Source of the DNA: JBHOQS01 sp042408875
GTDB lineage: Bacteria > Chloroflexota > UBA11872 > JBHOQS01
DNA length: 64,000 bases
Reading direction: 5' to 3'
Assembly (NCBI GenBank): GCA_042408875.1
Contig: JBHOQS010000022.1
Coordinates: forward strand, 62,001 to 126,000
Shown: positions 36,991-47,012 of the stretch, piece after piece
Layout: every line of letters starts with the position of its first letter
Numbering within the stretch: the stretch's first letter is position 1
Translations under genes and position numbers: made by a program
The notes under the pieces: model-generated
Seen by the model: the letters and a program-made list of their open reading frames with translations, nothing else
Databases searched by the model: none
Told to the model about the DNA's origin: nothing

Positions 36991-38628
36991 TTACACGTGG
37001 GGGCTGGCTGCCGGCGCGGCAGCCAGGAGTTCGCCTGCGGGGGCATCGCCGGTGGCGTAGAGGGGGAGCGGATACTCGTGGATCATGCCGCCGACGAAGT
37101 GCTGGATCTGCTCGAAGAGGTGCAGATCCCACTCGCTGACGAAGCTAATGGCGGTGCCAGGCCGGCCCGCCCTAGCCGTGCGGCCGATCCGGTGCACGTA
37201 CTCCTCCGGCGTATCTGGCAGGTCGAAGTTGATCACATGCGTCAGATCAGGGATGTCCAGGCCGCGGGCGGCCACGTTGGTGGCGATGACCAGATGGAGC
37301 TCACCGCTGCGCAGCTTCTGCACGATCGCTGTGCGGCGGTGCTGTGGCACGTCCCCGTGGAGCGCCATCACTGGCCACTCGGGCCGGAGCTGGCCGGCCA
37401 GCCAGTCCACGGAGACCTTGCGTCGGCAGAAGATCAGGGCGCGCACGCCGTCACCCTCGCGGGCGAGCAGCCAGCGCAGTGCATCGACCTTATCCTGCTC
37501 GGCCACCAGGGCATAGTACTGGGTGACCGTCTCGACTGTGGGCTGCTCCGGGGCGATGCGCACGTGTGCTGGGTCACGCATGTAGCGGTGGATGAGGCCA
37601 AGCACCCACGGCGGGATGGTAGCGGAGAACAGCCCGGTCTGGCGCTCCGCCGGCACGTGGCGCATGATCCACTCGATGTCTTCGGCGAAGCCGATGTCGA
37701 GCATCTCGTCGGCTTCATCCAGGATGACGAAGCGCACGCGGTCGAGCCGCAGGGTGCCGTTCCTCATATGGTGCATCACCCGACCAGGCGTGCCCACCAC
37801 GATATCCGTCCCGGCACGTAGGGCGGTGACTTCTGGCTGCATCGGGGCGCCGCCGTGGATCAGCGCGACACGCACGCCGCGGTAGGCACCCAGCCGGGCG
37901 AGCTCAGCGCGAACCTGCTGTGCTAGCTCGCGCGTCGGCACCAGCACAATCGCCTGGGGATCTTTTCCGTCCGGCGTGATCTGCTGCACCAGCGGGATGC
38001 CGAAGGCGGCGGTCTTGCCCGTGCCCGTCTGCGCCTGGCCTACTACATCGCGGCCGGCCAGCAGGAGCGGGATCGCCTCACGCTGCACCGGCATCGGCTC
38101 GACGTAGCCGATCTCCCGCAGCGCGGCCAGGACCTCCTCGGCCACGCCCAGCTCGGCGAAGGCGGCTGGTTCACCGGCGAAATGCTGCTGCGCCAGCGTC
38201 CGGTCGGAGGAAGGGCTATCCTCGAGGAGCGCGCTGGCAGTGTGGCCATTGCGCGCCAGTACCGTCAAATCCTGATGCGCCCAGCCGTTCGCGGGCGTGT
38301 GTCCGTTCGGGTGCAGGTAGCCATTGGTATGCTCGTGTGCATCACGCAGCAGAGGAGCGGGCACATCACCCGGACCAATGGTGTGGAGCATAGGGGCTGG
38401 GGATGCTGGCACCAGACGCTCGAGGAGGTAGGTCCCCCACCGGCAGGTCGGAGTCGGCGGGCGCACAGGTCGGGCGGGATGGCTGGAGCGTCGAGGAGTC
38501 GGTGCGTAGGCAGCTCTCGTGCCCCAGCGTGAGCGCACCCGACCGTGGGGTGCAGCTGCGCCGGCTGGCGCAGCGCGCTGTTGCCGTGTAGGTTCACTTC
38601 GGTGATCGGTCCGGTCGATAGCAGCCAC
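36991..38628 (-). CDS. DEAD-box RNA helicase
   Basis: An ATP-dependent RNA helicase. The core spans about residues 150-520: Q motif (FAELGVAEEVLAALREIGYVEPMPVQ), AQTGTGKTAAF, PTRELAQQ, DEADEMLDIGF, FSATIP, RGLDIPDLTHVINFDLP and HRIGRTARAG. It acts in RNA remodelling (ribosome assembly, decay or cold adaptation). The open frame reaches a GTG at 38628, but its first roughly 80 residues are Arg/Pro-rich and unlike a folded domain. A perfect AAGGAGGTG overlaps that GTG, leaving ATC 7 bases downstream as the only well-spaced codon. An ATG at 38391 lacks a ribosome site. The start is therefore unresolved. Confidence 0.85.
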   Translation of the reverse strand: MAAIDRTDHRSEPTRQQRAAPAGAAAPHGRVRSRWGTRAAYAPTPRRSSHPARPVRPPTPTCRWGTYLLERLVPASPAPMLHTIGPGDVPAPLLRDAHEHTNGYLHPNGHTPANGWAHQDLTVLARNGHTASALLEDSPSSDRTLAQQHFAGEPAAFAELGVAEEVLAALREIGYVEPMPVQREAIPLLLAGRDVVGQAQTGTGKTAAFGIPLVQQITPDGKDPQAIVLVPTRELAQQVRAELARLGAYRGVRVALIHGGAPMQPEVTALRAGTDIVVGTPGRVMHHMRNGTLRLDRVRFVILDEADEMLDIGFAEDIEWIMRHVPAERQTGLFSATIPPWVLGLIHRYMRDPAHVRIAPEQPTVETVTQYYALVAEQDKVDALRWLLAREGDGVRALIFCRRKVSVDWLAGQLRPEWPVMALHGDVPQHRRTAIVQKLRSGELHLVIATNVAARGLDIPDLTHVINFDLPDTPEEYVHRIGRTARAGRPGTAISFVSEWDLHLFEQIQHFVGGMIHEYPLPLYATGDAPAGELLAAAPAASPHV

Positions 38629-38942
38629 CTCCTTTCAGGTCAAGACATGAGCGCCTGGGGATGTCTCTTTCGTTCGTGGGACCATACATGCGTAAATGCT
38701 GGGTACCCAGATAGGACGGTCTGCAAACGCGACGACAGGGCGGCGGCGGAGACAGGCAGGCCTATGAACCCGCCCAGGCACTCACGACCAGCCACCCTGT
38801 CCACATCCGAAGTATCCGGCACACAGCCCTGCCGTGTGATCCACAATACTGGCTGTGCACCGCTGGTACCGCCCAAGATTACGCACGCTTTTCCAGGCTT
38901 TGAAATACCCTCGCATTAAGCATAACAGGCGGGGCGGGTGGG

Positions 38943-39194
38943 ATGCAACTTGCCCTGCTATTCTGGGGAGAGCACGGCGAAACCATCCAGCGCTGTGGAG
39001 CACTCAGCCAGGTCTACCTGGGGTATTCAAGGCAGTCACGGCACGAGGCTGTAGGCAGCGTAGAGGTGTTCGTCTTGCAACCGCAGGCGATGATGATCCA
39101 CAGTGAAGACATGTTTACGCTTATACTTCCTCCTCGGCAGGCGGAGTTCGTGCCTGCACGGCAATTCACGCTCCAGCGTGAGGCGAACGAGTGA
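38943..39194 (+). CDS. Possible small hypothetical protein
   Basis: An 83-residue open frame behind GGGTGGG, in the gap between the divergent helicase and uppP genes. An AT-rich stretch with TTGAAA and ATAACA 16 bases apart lies just upstream, a possible promoter. The sequence has no recognised domain; the C-terminal part alternates hydrophobic and polar residues like a beta domain (VEVFVLQPQAMMIHSEDMF). The 38629-38942 stretch before it holds no other gene. Confidence 0.35.
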   Translation: MQLALLFWGEHGETIQRCGALSQVYLGYSRQSRHEAVGSVEVFVLQPQAMMIHSEDMFTLILPPRQAEFVPARQFTLQREANE

Positions 39195-39205
39195 GGAGCG
39201 CTGCA

Positions 39206-40057
39206 CTACCTTGTTCCCAGGAGGATGAGGGCCAGCACGAGGCCGCCCAAGGCGAAGCGATAATACGCAAAGGCAGCCAGCGAGTAGCGCCGCACGAAGC
39301 GGAGCAGAAAACTGATCGCCAGCACGCCGACGAGCGCTGCACTAGCGATGCCAGCGGCGAAGCTGAGCAGCTCCGTGGGGGTAAGGCCGGTGTGCAGGAA
39401 CGTGCGCAGTTGAAGCAGGCCGGCCCCGGCAGTGATCGGCGTCGAGAGGAGAAAGGAGAAGCGTGCGGCGGCTTCACGATCGAGGCCGCGGAACAGGCCG
39501 GCCGTAATGGTAATGCCGGAACGTGATACCCCTGGAGCGAGCGCTAGTGCCTGGCTCATCCCAATGACCAGCGCATCGGACCAGCAGATGCCCTCCAGCG
39601 GGCGGTGGCCGCGGGTAGTACGATCAGCAATGAGCAGCAGCAGCCCGGCCAGGATCAGCAAGAGCGCAACCAGGGCCGGCTGGCGGAGCGTCTCTTCGAT
39701 GTAGCGCTCACCTACGGCTCCAACGACCGCGGCAGGCAGCGTGGCGGCGACGAGGAGCCAGGCTAGCCGTTCGTCTCGACATTCATCTGCTGAGCGCTCA
39801 AGCGATCGAGAGCGCAGGCGCGCCGCCAGGCCGCGCAGTACAGCCCAGCTCAGGCGCACCCAGTCGCGCCAGAAGTAGCTGAGCAACGCCAGCAGCGTGC
39901 CCAGGTGCAGTGCGACGTCGAACCGGAGCGCAGCATCCTCGGGCAGGTGCCAGTTGAAGAGCCAGCGCGCCAGGATGAGATGCCCAGAGCTCGAGATAGG
40001 GAGGACCTCGGTCAGGCCCTGGATGCTCCCGAGCAGGATCGCCTCAACGGGGTGCAT
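39206..40057 (-). CDS. uppP: Undecaprenyl-diphosphatase UppP
   Basis: Recycles the lipid carrier undecaprenyl pyrophosphate for cell-wall synthesis; an integral membrane enzyme. The 283 residues carry EAILLGSIQGLTEVLPISSSGHLIL (the glutamate-rich catalytic motif near the N-terminus), LAPGVSRSGITITAG (the second motif with the PGxSRSG core) and about eight membrane segments. The length is normal. It confers low-level bacitracin tolerance when overexpressed in other bacteria. It appears to be transcribed alone. Confidence 0.95.
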   Translation of the reverse strand: MHPVEAILLGSIQGLTEVLPISSSGHLILARWLFNWHLPEDAALRFDVALHLGTLLALLSYFWRDWVRLSWAVLRGLAARLRSRSLERSADECRDERLAWLLVAATLPAAVVGAVGERYIEETLRQPALVALLLILAGLLLLIADRTTRGHRPLEGICWSDALVIGMSQALALAPGVSRSGITITAGLFRGLDREAAARFSFLLSTPITAGAGLLQLRTFLHTGLTPTELLSFAAGIASAALVGVLAISFLLRFVRRYSLAAFAYYRFALGGLVLALILLGTR

Positions 40058-40434
40058 GAACGGTTCTGTACCGCCTTTCTTGGTTGCTCCTCAAGGCTAC
40101 GTCGGGATGCTTCTACGCCGTAGGATTACGTTTCCGCGCGCCCCCACAACGACGCGTGCCCAGCTGCCGGTGGCACACGCGGCCTATCATACACCGGACC
40201 TGGCGCTGCGTCCCAGATCTGCAGACCGCGACTACCGGGTACCGGGGGAACAGGTCGATCGGGCACAGGACGTCGGCGGGTTCGCCTGGACAGGTCAGGA
40301 ACCAGAGGCTTTGCACAGGGATCAGCGCGCCAATCTCTGCGCTCGCTATAAGCCACGGGGCTCAAACGGTGCGTGAGCGGGTTACATCGTTACATCGCAC
40401 GTTGCGTCGAGACACACTCGTTTGCTGGAGGCAA
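40058..40434. other. Intergenic region upstream of uppP
   Basis: About 380 bases without a convincing gene; open frames on either strand lack ribosome sites and family-like sequence. On the minus strand TGTATGATAGG at about 40188-40198 could be a -10 element for uppP, but no -35 is clear. Confidence 0.4.
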
Positions 40435-40468
40435 GACAGCCCCGGCGGAACTCCGCCGGGGCTGTCTC
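40435..40468. terminator. Strong hairpin downstream of spoVR
   Basis: AGACAGCCCCGGCGGA/TCCGCCGGGGCTGTCT, a perfect 16-bp inverted repeat with a two-base centre. It lies 50 bases beyond the spoVR stop on the minus strand. It lacks a run of U, so it may act as an mRNA 3'-end stabiliser as well as a terminator. Confidence 0.6.
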
Positions 40469-40517
40469 ATCTGCACGGAGCCCTGCACTGTTGGCCAGGC
40501 AGGGCAGGGGCTCGTCG

Positions 40518-43100
40518 CTAGAGCGGCGTGCGGGTATTCTTTTCGCCGTCGTAGCTGTAGAGCACGCGCTTGCCGTCGAGCACCGTCTCCAGGTGCACCG
40601 GGCGGCCCCAGAGGTGGTAGACGTGCCGTAGCGTCAACTCGGCGTAGCGCACGTCCAGGTCCACCCCTTCGTGCATGTGCTTGAGGTATAGCTCCATGTT
40701 CCGCCGGTAGTCCCCGTCTTCGACGACGATGTACGGATCGCCGAAGTTGGTCAGATTGGCCACGAGCTGGTCGCGTACCTTCTCCCAGTCTTTCTCCACG
40801 ATGCGCCACTCGCCGTCTTCGTATTTATAAATATAAAGATCGAGCTCATCCACCAGCTCTTTGGTCAGGTACGTGCGCAGGAACGAGACATCGCTCTCAA
40901 GCTCACGCACCTCAAAGATCTTGGCCCGACCTTCGCCGCCTTTGCGACCGTAGAGGCGGCGTTCTTCCTCGCTGGGGTTGTCCCACCGGCGCTCAATATC
41001 TTCGAAGATCTTCATCCCCACGTAGTAGGGGTTTAGTTGCCGGCGAGAGGGCGCCAGCACCTGCGCGTGCATCCTGGCAAACTCAGCATATTCGGCGCTG
41101 GAGAGATCCAGCTCGCGCATAATGCGGGCATGCCAGTACGAATTGTGGTTCACGAGCCCGTTCGCTACATAGGCGTGGGCGCTGCCCACGGTGATATCGT
41201 ATACATCCGCGCAGCCCGGCTCGATCGACACAATCACGTCCTCAAGGGCTTCGCGCTTGAACCAGCGATGTTGTGCGAGATATGCATCCAGCGCATGCTG
41301 CTTCCGCTCCAGCGTAAAACCGATCGCGTCGCGGAAGCGCTGTGCAGACGCGCCCCTGATCTCCAGGTGGAGACACCCATCACGTTGCGCTCGCTGGGTA
41401 GACAGGATACCGTAGTTGAGGAGAACCACCTGCACCGTCTCGACCAGATCCTGGCTGGCAGACGAGAGGATCACTCCTTCCGGACCAGCGTAGGCGTCTG
41501 CGTCAAAGTAGCCACGCAGGAACGCCGAGACGACCGCACGCGGTGAGCGAAGGATCGGCTCCGGAACCTGCTTCCCAGGCGTCCTGGCCTTGAGATCGAT
41601 GCCAAGCTGCTCGAGCAACCGCCACGCCTCGTGAGAGTGGACCTCTACCCTCCAGCGGCAGCCGGCCGCGGTGGGATCGGCGCGAACCGTGGCAGGCACC
41701 GCGAGAGCGCTTTCGATCTTGTGGGCGATCCGGCAGGCATGGGTCTCATCGCTAGATGTAATACAGATACCTGATTCCGTGCGATTGCCATCTCCGATGT
41801 ACACCCCAAGCAGGTATGCCAGGTCTTCGTCCAGGTGAGCTGGCACGCGCAGAGTATGGCGCGTAGGAAGCGTACGGCCATGCCTACTGTCGCGATAGCC
41901 TGCTGCTGCCAGGGCTTCTTCGATGGCCACATACTGCTCCGGCCAGATGTCGGTGCCAGCAGCGAGGGCAATGTGGTCACCTACGCGCACATCCTGCAGG
42001 AACACCCACGACCCGTCAGCCAGGCGCACCCGATGCTTGAGTGCCCCCTCGATCGTGTAGCCCCGACGCGTTCGAATACGTAACGTGGGTACCTGCTCCT
42101 CTTTATGGAATGCTGTGATCGGATGCAACGCGCGCGGCTCACCGCTGCCCACCAGCATAGCTTGCTGCGCATCGTAGAGTGCCCTGAAGCGGATGAACCC
42201 TCGCTCAGTGAGGACGAGCGAGTCGCCTGTGGCGCAGGCCCATCCTTCATTCATGATCTTGGTCTGCATCTGCGGCACGAAGTACAGCCGCTCGGCGCGC
42301 ACGATGCTGATGATATCGCGCTGCCAGTCCTCCAGATCCGGGGCGTGCTCCATGATGAAGCCGAGCACGTCTTTCTCCGGCTCCGGCGGGATCTTCTTCC
42401 GGCGCGGCTCGGGCGCAGGGGGCTTCGCCTGGCGTCCCAGCAGCAGCAAATCGTCGTAGGGGGTACTGGGGCCCGGGCGGCGAGGCCGGCGTCCATCGGT
42501 GCGCTGGGGCTCTTCGCGCGCCGACTTGCGCAGGAGCAGGTGCGGATCAACGTGCTCCTGGATCGAAAGCACAGCGTCAAGGAACTTCTCGACCTCTAGT
42601 TTCCCATGCTCGAACTCATAGCGCCGGATGCGCTCGGCGTTGACGCTCACGCCCTCGATCATCTGGCGCGACGTATGCTGGAAGTACACATTGTGCTTGA
42701 AGAAATCGCAGTGTGCCAGCACGTGCGCCACAACCAGCTTGTTTTGCAGCAGCGAGTTGCCCTCGAGCAGGAAGGCGTAGCACGGGTTCGTGTTGACCAC
42801 CAGCTCGTAGATCTTGGAGAGACCGTAGTCGTACATGGTCTTCATCTGGTGGTACGCCCGCCCGTGCGTCCAATGGGAGAAGCGGCCCGGCAGTCCGTAG
42901 GCGCCGAACTCGTACATGATGCTCGCTGGCACGATCTCGAAGTGTGTAGGGAACGGGTCGAGTCCCAGCCGGTGCGCTACCTCCCAGATCTGCTCGATGG
43001 CCTTTTCGAGCTCGCGCAGCTGCGCGGGCGACATCTCACTGTGCTGCTTTAACGGATGCTCGGCCGGGGTTGCCGTCCCACCGCTCAGTTCATCCCCCAT
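40518..43100 (-). CDS. spoVR: SpoVR family protein interrupted by an intein
   Basis: An 860-residue precursor. The extein halves (residues 1-288 and 654-860) make a normal SpoVR/YcgB protein of about 495 residues: HFEIVPASIMYEFGAYGLPGRFSHW, NPCYAFLLEGNS, VVAHVLAHCDFFKHN and RQLNPYYVGMKIF. The conserved NEGWA|SYWH is split by an in-frame 365-residue intein. SpoVR acts with PrkA and YeaH in stationary-phase, stress or sporulation physiology, with unknown biochemistry. The start ATG overlaps the yeaH end by 16 bases, giving a tight prkA-yeaH-spoVR operon. Without splicing the SpoVR core would be disrupted. Confidence 0.95.
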   Translation of the reverse strand: MGDELSGGTATPAEHPLKQHSEMSPAQLRELEKAIEQIWEVAHRLGLDPFPTHFEIVPASIMYEFGAYGLPGRFSHWTHGRAYHQMKTMYDYGLSKIYELVVNTNPCYAFLLEGNSLLQNKLVVAHVLAHCDFFKHNVYFQHTSRQMIEGVSVNAERIRRYEFEHGKLEVEKFLDAVLSIQEHVDPHLLLRKSAREEPQRTDGRRPRRPGPSTPYDDLLLLGRQAKPPAPEPRRKKIPPEPEKDVLGFIMEHAPDLEDWQRDIISIVRAERLYFVPQMQTKIMNEGWACATGDSLVLTERGFIRFRALYDAQQAMLVGSGEPRALHPITAFHKEEQVPTLRIRTRRGYTIEGALKHRVRLADGSWVFLQDVRVGDHIALAAGTDIWPEQYVAIEEALAAAGYRDSRHGRTLPTRHTLRVPAHLDEDLAYLLGVYIGDGNRTESGICITSSDETHACRIAHKIESALAVPATVRADPTAAGCRWRVEVHSHEAWRLLEQLGIDLKARTPGKQVPEPILRSPRAVVSAFLRGYFDADAYAGPEGVILSSASQDLVETVQVVLLNYGILSTQRAQRDGCLHLEIRGASAQRFRDAIGFTLERKQHALDAYLAQHRWFKREALEDVIVSIEPGCADVYDITVGSAHAYVANGLVNHNSYWHARIMRELDLSSAEYAEFARMHAQVLAPSRRQLNPYYVGMKIFEDIERRWDNPSEEERRLYGRKGGEGRAKIFEVRELESDVSFLRTYLTKELVDELDLYIYKYEDGEWRIVEKDWEKVRDQLVANLTNFGDPYIVVEDGDYRRNMELYLKHMHEGVDLDVRYAELTLRHVYHLWGRPVHLETVLDGKRVLYSYDGEKNTRTPL
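41142..42236 (-). other. Intein with LAGLIDADG homing endonuclease inside SpoVR
   Basis: Residues 289-653 of the precursor. Block A starts CATGDSLVLTERG (nucleophile Cys289). Block B is near EGALKHRVRLADG with its histidine at 356. The endonuclease has two LAGLIDADG helices, LAYLLGVYIGDGN (428-439) and AFLRGYFDADA (526-536). The C-terminal blocks read VYDITVGSAHAYVANGLVNHN with His652-Asn653 and +1 Ser654. All splicing residues of a class 1 intein are present, so self-excision should join NEGWA to SYWH. The endonuclease acidic residues appear intact, suggesting possible mobility. Confidence 0.95.
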
Positions 43101-44263
43101 AGCGTTGCCACCTCGGCCTCTTTCTTCGAAAAGAACTTCTTTAACGCCGGATAGACGTCCCGCTTATCACGAATTACTACAGACACAAACCGCGGGTCTG
43201 TGATAGCGGAGAACGCCGACATCAGGGTGCTGCTGGAGCCGTAGCTGTGCTCCTGGATTTCGCCATAGCCGAAAATATTGGAGACTTCCAGGAGCTGCTT
43301 CACCAGCTCCACACACAGCCGGTTATCGCTATCGCCCCAGTTGTCACCGTCCGAGAAGTGGAACGAGTAGATATTCCAGGCCGATGGCTCAAAGCGATCT
43401 TTGATGATCTCGAGGGCTAGCTTATACGCCGATGACACACGCGTGCCGCCGCTTTCGCCGAGGCGGAAGAACGTGTCCTCGTCTACTTCTTTCGCTTCAG
43501 TGTGATGCGTGATGAAGACGATCTTCACGTTGTTGTACTTCTGGCGCAGGAAGCGCACCATCCAGAAGTAGAAGCTGCGGGTGATGTACTTCTCGAACTC
43601 CCCCATCGAGCCGGAGACGTCCCGCATGGCGATGATGACGGCGTTCGTCTCCTGGCGAAGCTCCTCGTTCCAGGTGCGGAAACGCAGGTCTTCGTTCTTG
43701 ATGTTCCCGAATACCGGCCGGCCGGCCAGGGCGTTGCGCTTGATGTTTTCGAGAATAGTGCGCCGCTTGTCCAGATTCGACATGATCCCGGTCCGGCGCA
43801 CTTCATCGAAGCGGATGGTCCTGGTGGAGATCGTCTCAGCGCGCTTTTGCTGGAGGTTCGGCAGGCCCAGGTCCTCGAAGATCAGGGCGGCCAGCTCATC
43901 GATCGTGATCTCGGCTTCATAGTAATCGATCCCCGGCTGGTCCCCGGCGCCCTTCCCTTTGCCCGGACCGCCGGCCTGGCCGCCCTCGCGCGCCAGCACA
44001 TCACCGACCTTGGAGTCGCCGTTGCCCTGGCCGACGTGCTTGCCCTTGCGAAAGTCGTAGCGAAAGTGGGGGAGCTCCAGCGAGCGGATGGGGACCTTGA
44101 CCACCCGCGCGCCATCGGAGGTAATGATGCTTTCTTCGCTCACGATATCGGCCAGGTTCTGCTTGATCGCCTCGCGTACTTTTTCCGCGTGTCGCGCCTG
44201 GTCTGCCGGCCCTTTACGGTGCAGCGACCAGTCCTGGCGAGAGAGTGACACCGAACCAGTCAT
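43085..44263 (-). CDS. yeaH: YeaH family protein (DUF444) with VWA-like domain
   Basis: 392 residues. The N-terminal half is charged and glycine-rich (QGNGDSKVGDVL). The C-terminal half is a von Willebrand factor A-like fold with the metal-site motif DVSGSM at 215-220, then FITHHTEAKEVDEDTFF and GGTRVSSAY. Family members are always genetically linked to the PrkA kinase. It lies 7 bases after prkA and overlaps spoVR. The probable role is as adaptor or partner of PrkA in stress adaptation. Confidence 0.93.
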   Translation of the reverse strand: MTGSVSLSRQDWSLHRKGPADQARHAEKVREAIKQNLADIVSEESIITSDGARVVKVPIRSLELPHFRYDFRKGKHVGQGNGDSKVGDVLAREGGQAGGPGKGKGAGDQPGIDYYEAEITIDELAALIFEDLGLPNLQQKRAETISTRTIRFDEVRRTGIMSNLDKRRTILENIKRNALAGRPVFGNIKNEDLRFRTWNEELRQETNAVIIAMRDVSGSMGEFEKYITRSFYFWMVRFLRQKYNNVKIVFITHHTEAKEVDEDTFFRLGESGGTRVSSAYKLALEIIKDRFEPSAWNIYSFHFSDGDNWGDSDNRLCVELVKQLLEVSNIFGYGEIQEHSYGSSSTLMSAFSAITDPRFVSVVIRDKRDVYPALKKFFSKKEAEVATLWGMN

Positions 44264-44270
44264 TGGTTTC

Positions 44271-46166
<1,896 letters not shown>

Positions 46167-46497
46167 ACCTTCCTCCGATCTGCGCGGCGGTCAGGCTACC
46201 GCCCGGACTTCCCCGCACGCTGTGCTTCCAAAGGCCGCCGCGGGGATCGTTTCCGCTCCTCTCTGCATGTCTAGTTTCTATTTGTCTACACCGGCCAGGT
46301 CATGCTAGGACGTGACCGATCGGCCGTGTAGTGTCCCGGTGCGTCTTTCTGTCTCTGTCGATCTGCCCCGCACGTTCCAGCGCTCGCTTGCGCCTCCGTG
46401 CGCTCCTCCCCTCCCGTAACCTTCCCAATGCCCATACGCAGTGCGTCCACGGCACACCCCTACGCGGGTGTCCAGCACACTACTCCAATCAAACCCA

Positions 46498-46655
46498 ATC
46501 AAAAAAGGGCATGTGCCACCCCCGAATAGAGTCGAGGGTGGCCCAGCCCTTTTCGTTCCCAGAGAAGGCAGCCCCACACGCAGGTAGTAGCGCACGACGA
46601 CGGTCCCGCCAGACGCCGCCCGCGCGAGGGACTGCATGTATGTTCAGTTGGCTTG
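46498..46655 (-). ncRNA. Candidate small RNA or attenuated leader upstream of prkA
   Basis: A minus-strand unit of about 158 bases bounded by a promoter (46662-46690) and a rho-independent terminator (46500-46552). Between them, gcagtccc pairs with ggggctgc, enclosing cgcgcgggcggcg...cgtcgtcgtgcg, a long imperfect hairpin with internal loops. There is no good open frame. It could be an independent small RNA or the first part of a prkA leader that is attenuated 330 bases before prkA. No Rfam family is recognised by eye; the long irregular hairpin is loosely 6S-like. Confidence 0.42.
46500..46552 (-). terminator. Rho-independent terminator of the candidate small RNA
   Basis: On the minus strand, GGGC-tg-GGCCACCC...GGGTGGC-acat-GCCC followed by TTTTTTGATT. 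The plus strand reads gccctttt on the other side, so it may also stop plus-strand transcripts. Confidence 0.75.
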
Positions 46656-46661
46656 CTGCTG

Positions 46662-46690
46662 TAAATCTACCATGCCCGGCTGACATTGGC
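46662..46690 (-). promoter_or_regulatory. Promoter of the candidate small RNA / prkA leader
   Basis: On the minus strand: TTGCCA (46685-46690), exactly 17 bases, TAGATT (46662-46667). Confidence 0.6.
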
Positions 46691-46836
46691 AAGAAGTAAT
46701 AACCATCTGGGTCACTGGGTGCTCCTACCTATCGCCTAGAGGACCCGTAGCGCTGCCGGCGGTCCGGGCTCGCTGGGAGTGCCGTGCTCCAGCACCCTAG
46801 CGAGCTCAGACGCAAAAAGCATGCCAGGGCTGGGGC

Positions 46837-46865
46837 TGGACGACCGGCCGCAACGCTGGCATAAT
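46837..46865 (+). promoter_or_regulatory. Promoter before the exported OB-like gene
   Basis: TGGACG (46837-46842), a 17-base spacer, CATAAT (46860-46865) preceded by TGG as an extended -10. The same TGGACG...TGGCATAAT combination occurs at 51122-51151. The remaining 46167-47012 interval contains the small-RNA locus and no protein gene. Confidence 0.5.
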
Positions 46866-47012
46866 CGCTCTGCCAGAGCACGCCAGCAGGAGGCACGTGG
46901 AAGCCGGATGAGCCAGGCAGTGCGGGGTCGACACGCGGAAACTCTCTGCGACGGCGCTGGACAGGGCACGCGTGCGCCATCTCGATGTGGCGCCGTCGGG
47001 AGGTGCACCTTC

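Noticed and set aside
38265..38597. 110-codon frame starting GTG near the helicase start
   Set aside because: The strong ribosome site is about 30 bases away, and the Cys/Pro/Arg-rich sequence looks like an out-of-frame reading of the helicase N-terminus.
46498..46655. Identification of the prkA-upstream RNA as 6S RNA
   Set aside because: The length and irregular hairpin are suggestive, but I cannot verify the central bubble or conserved residues, so no family name is given.
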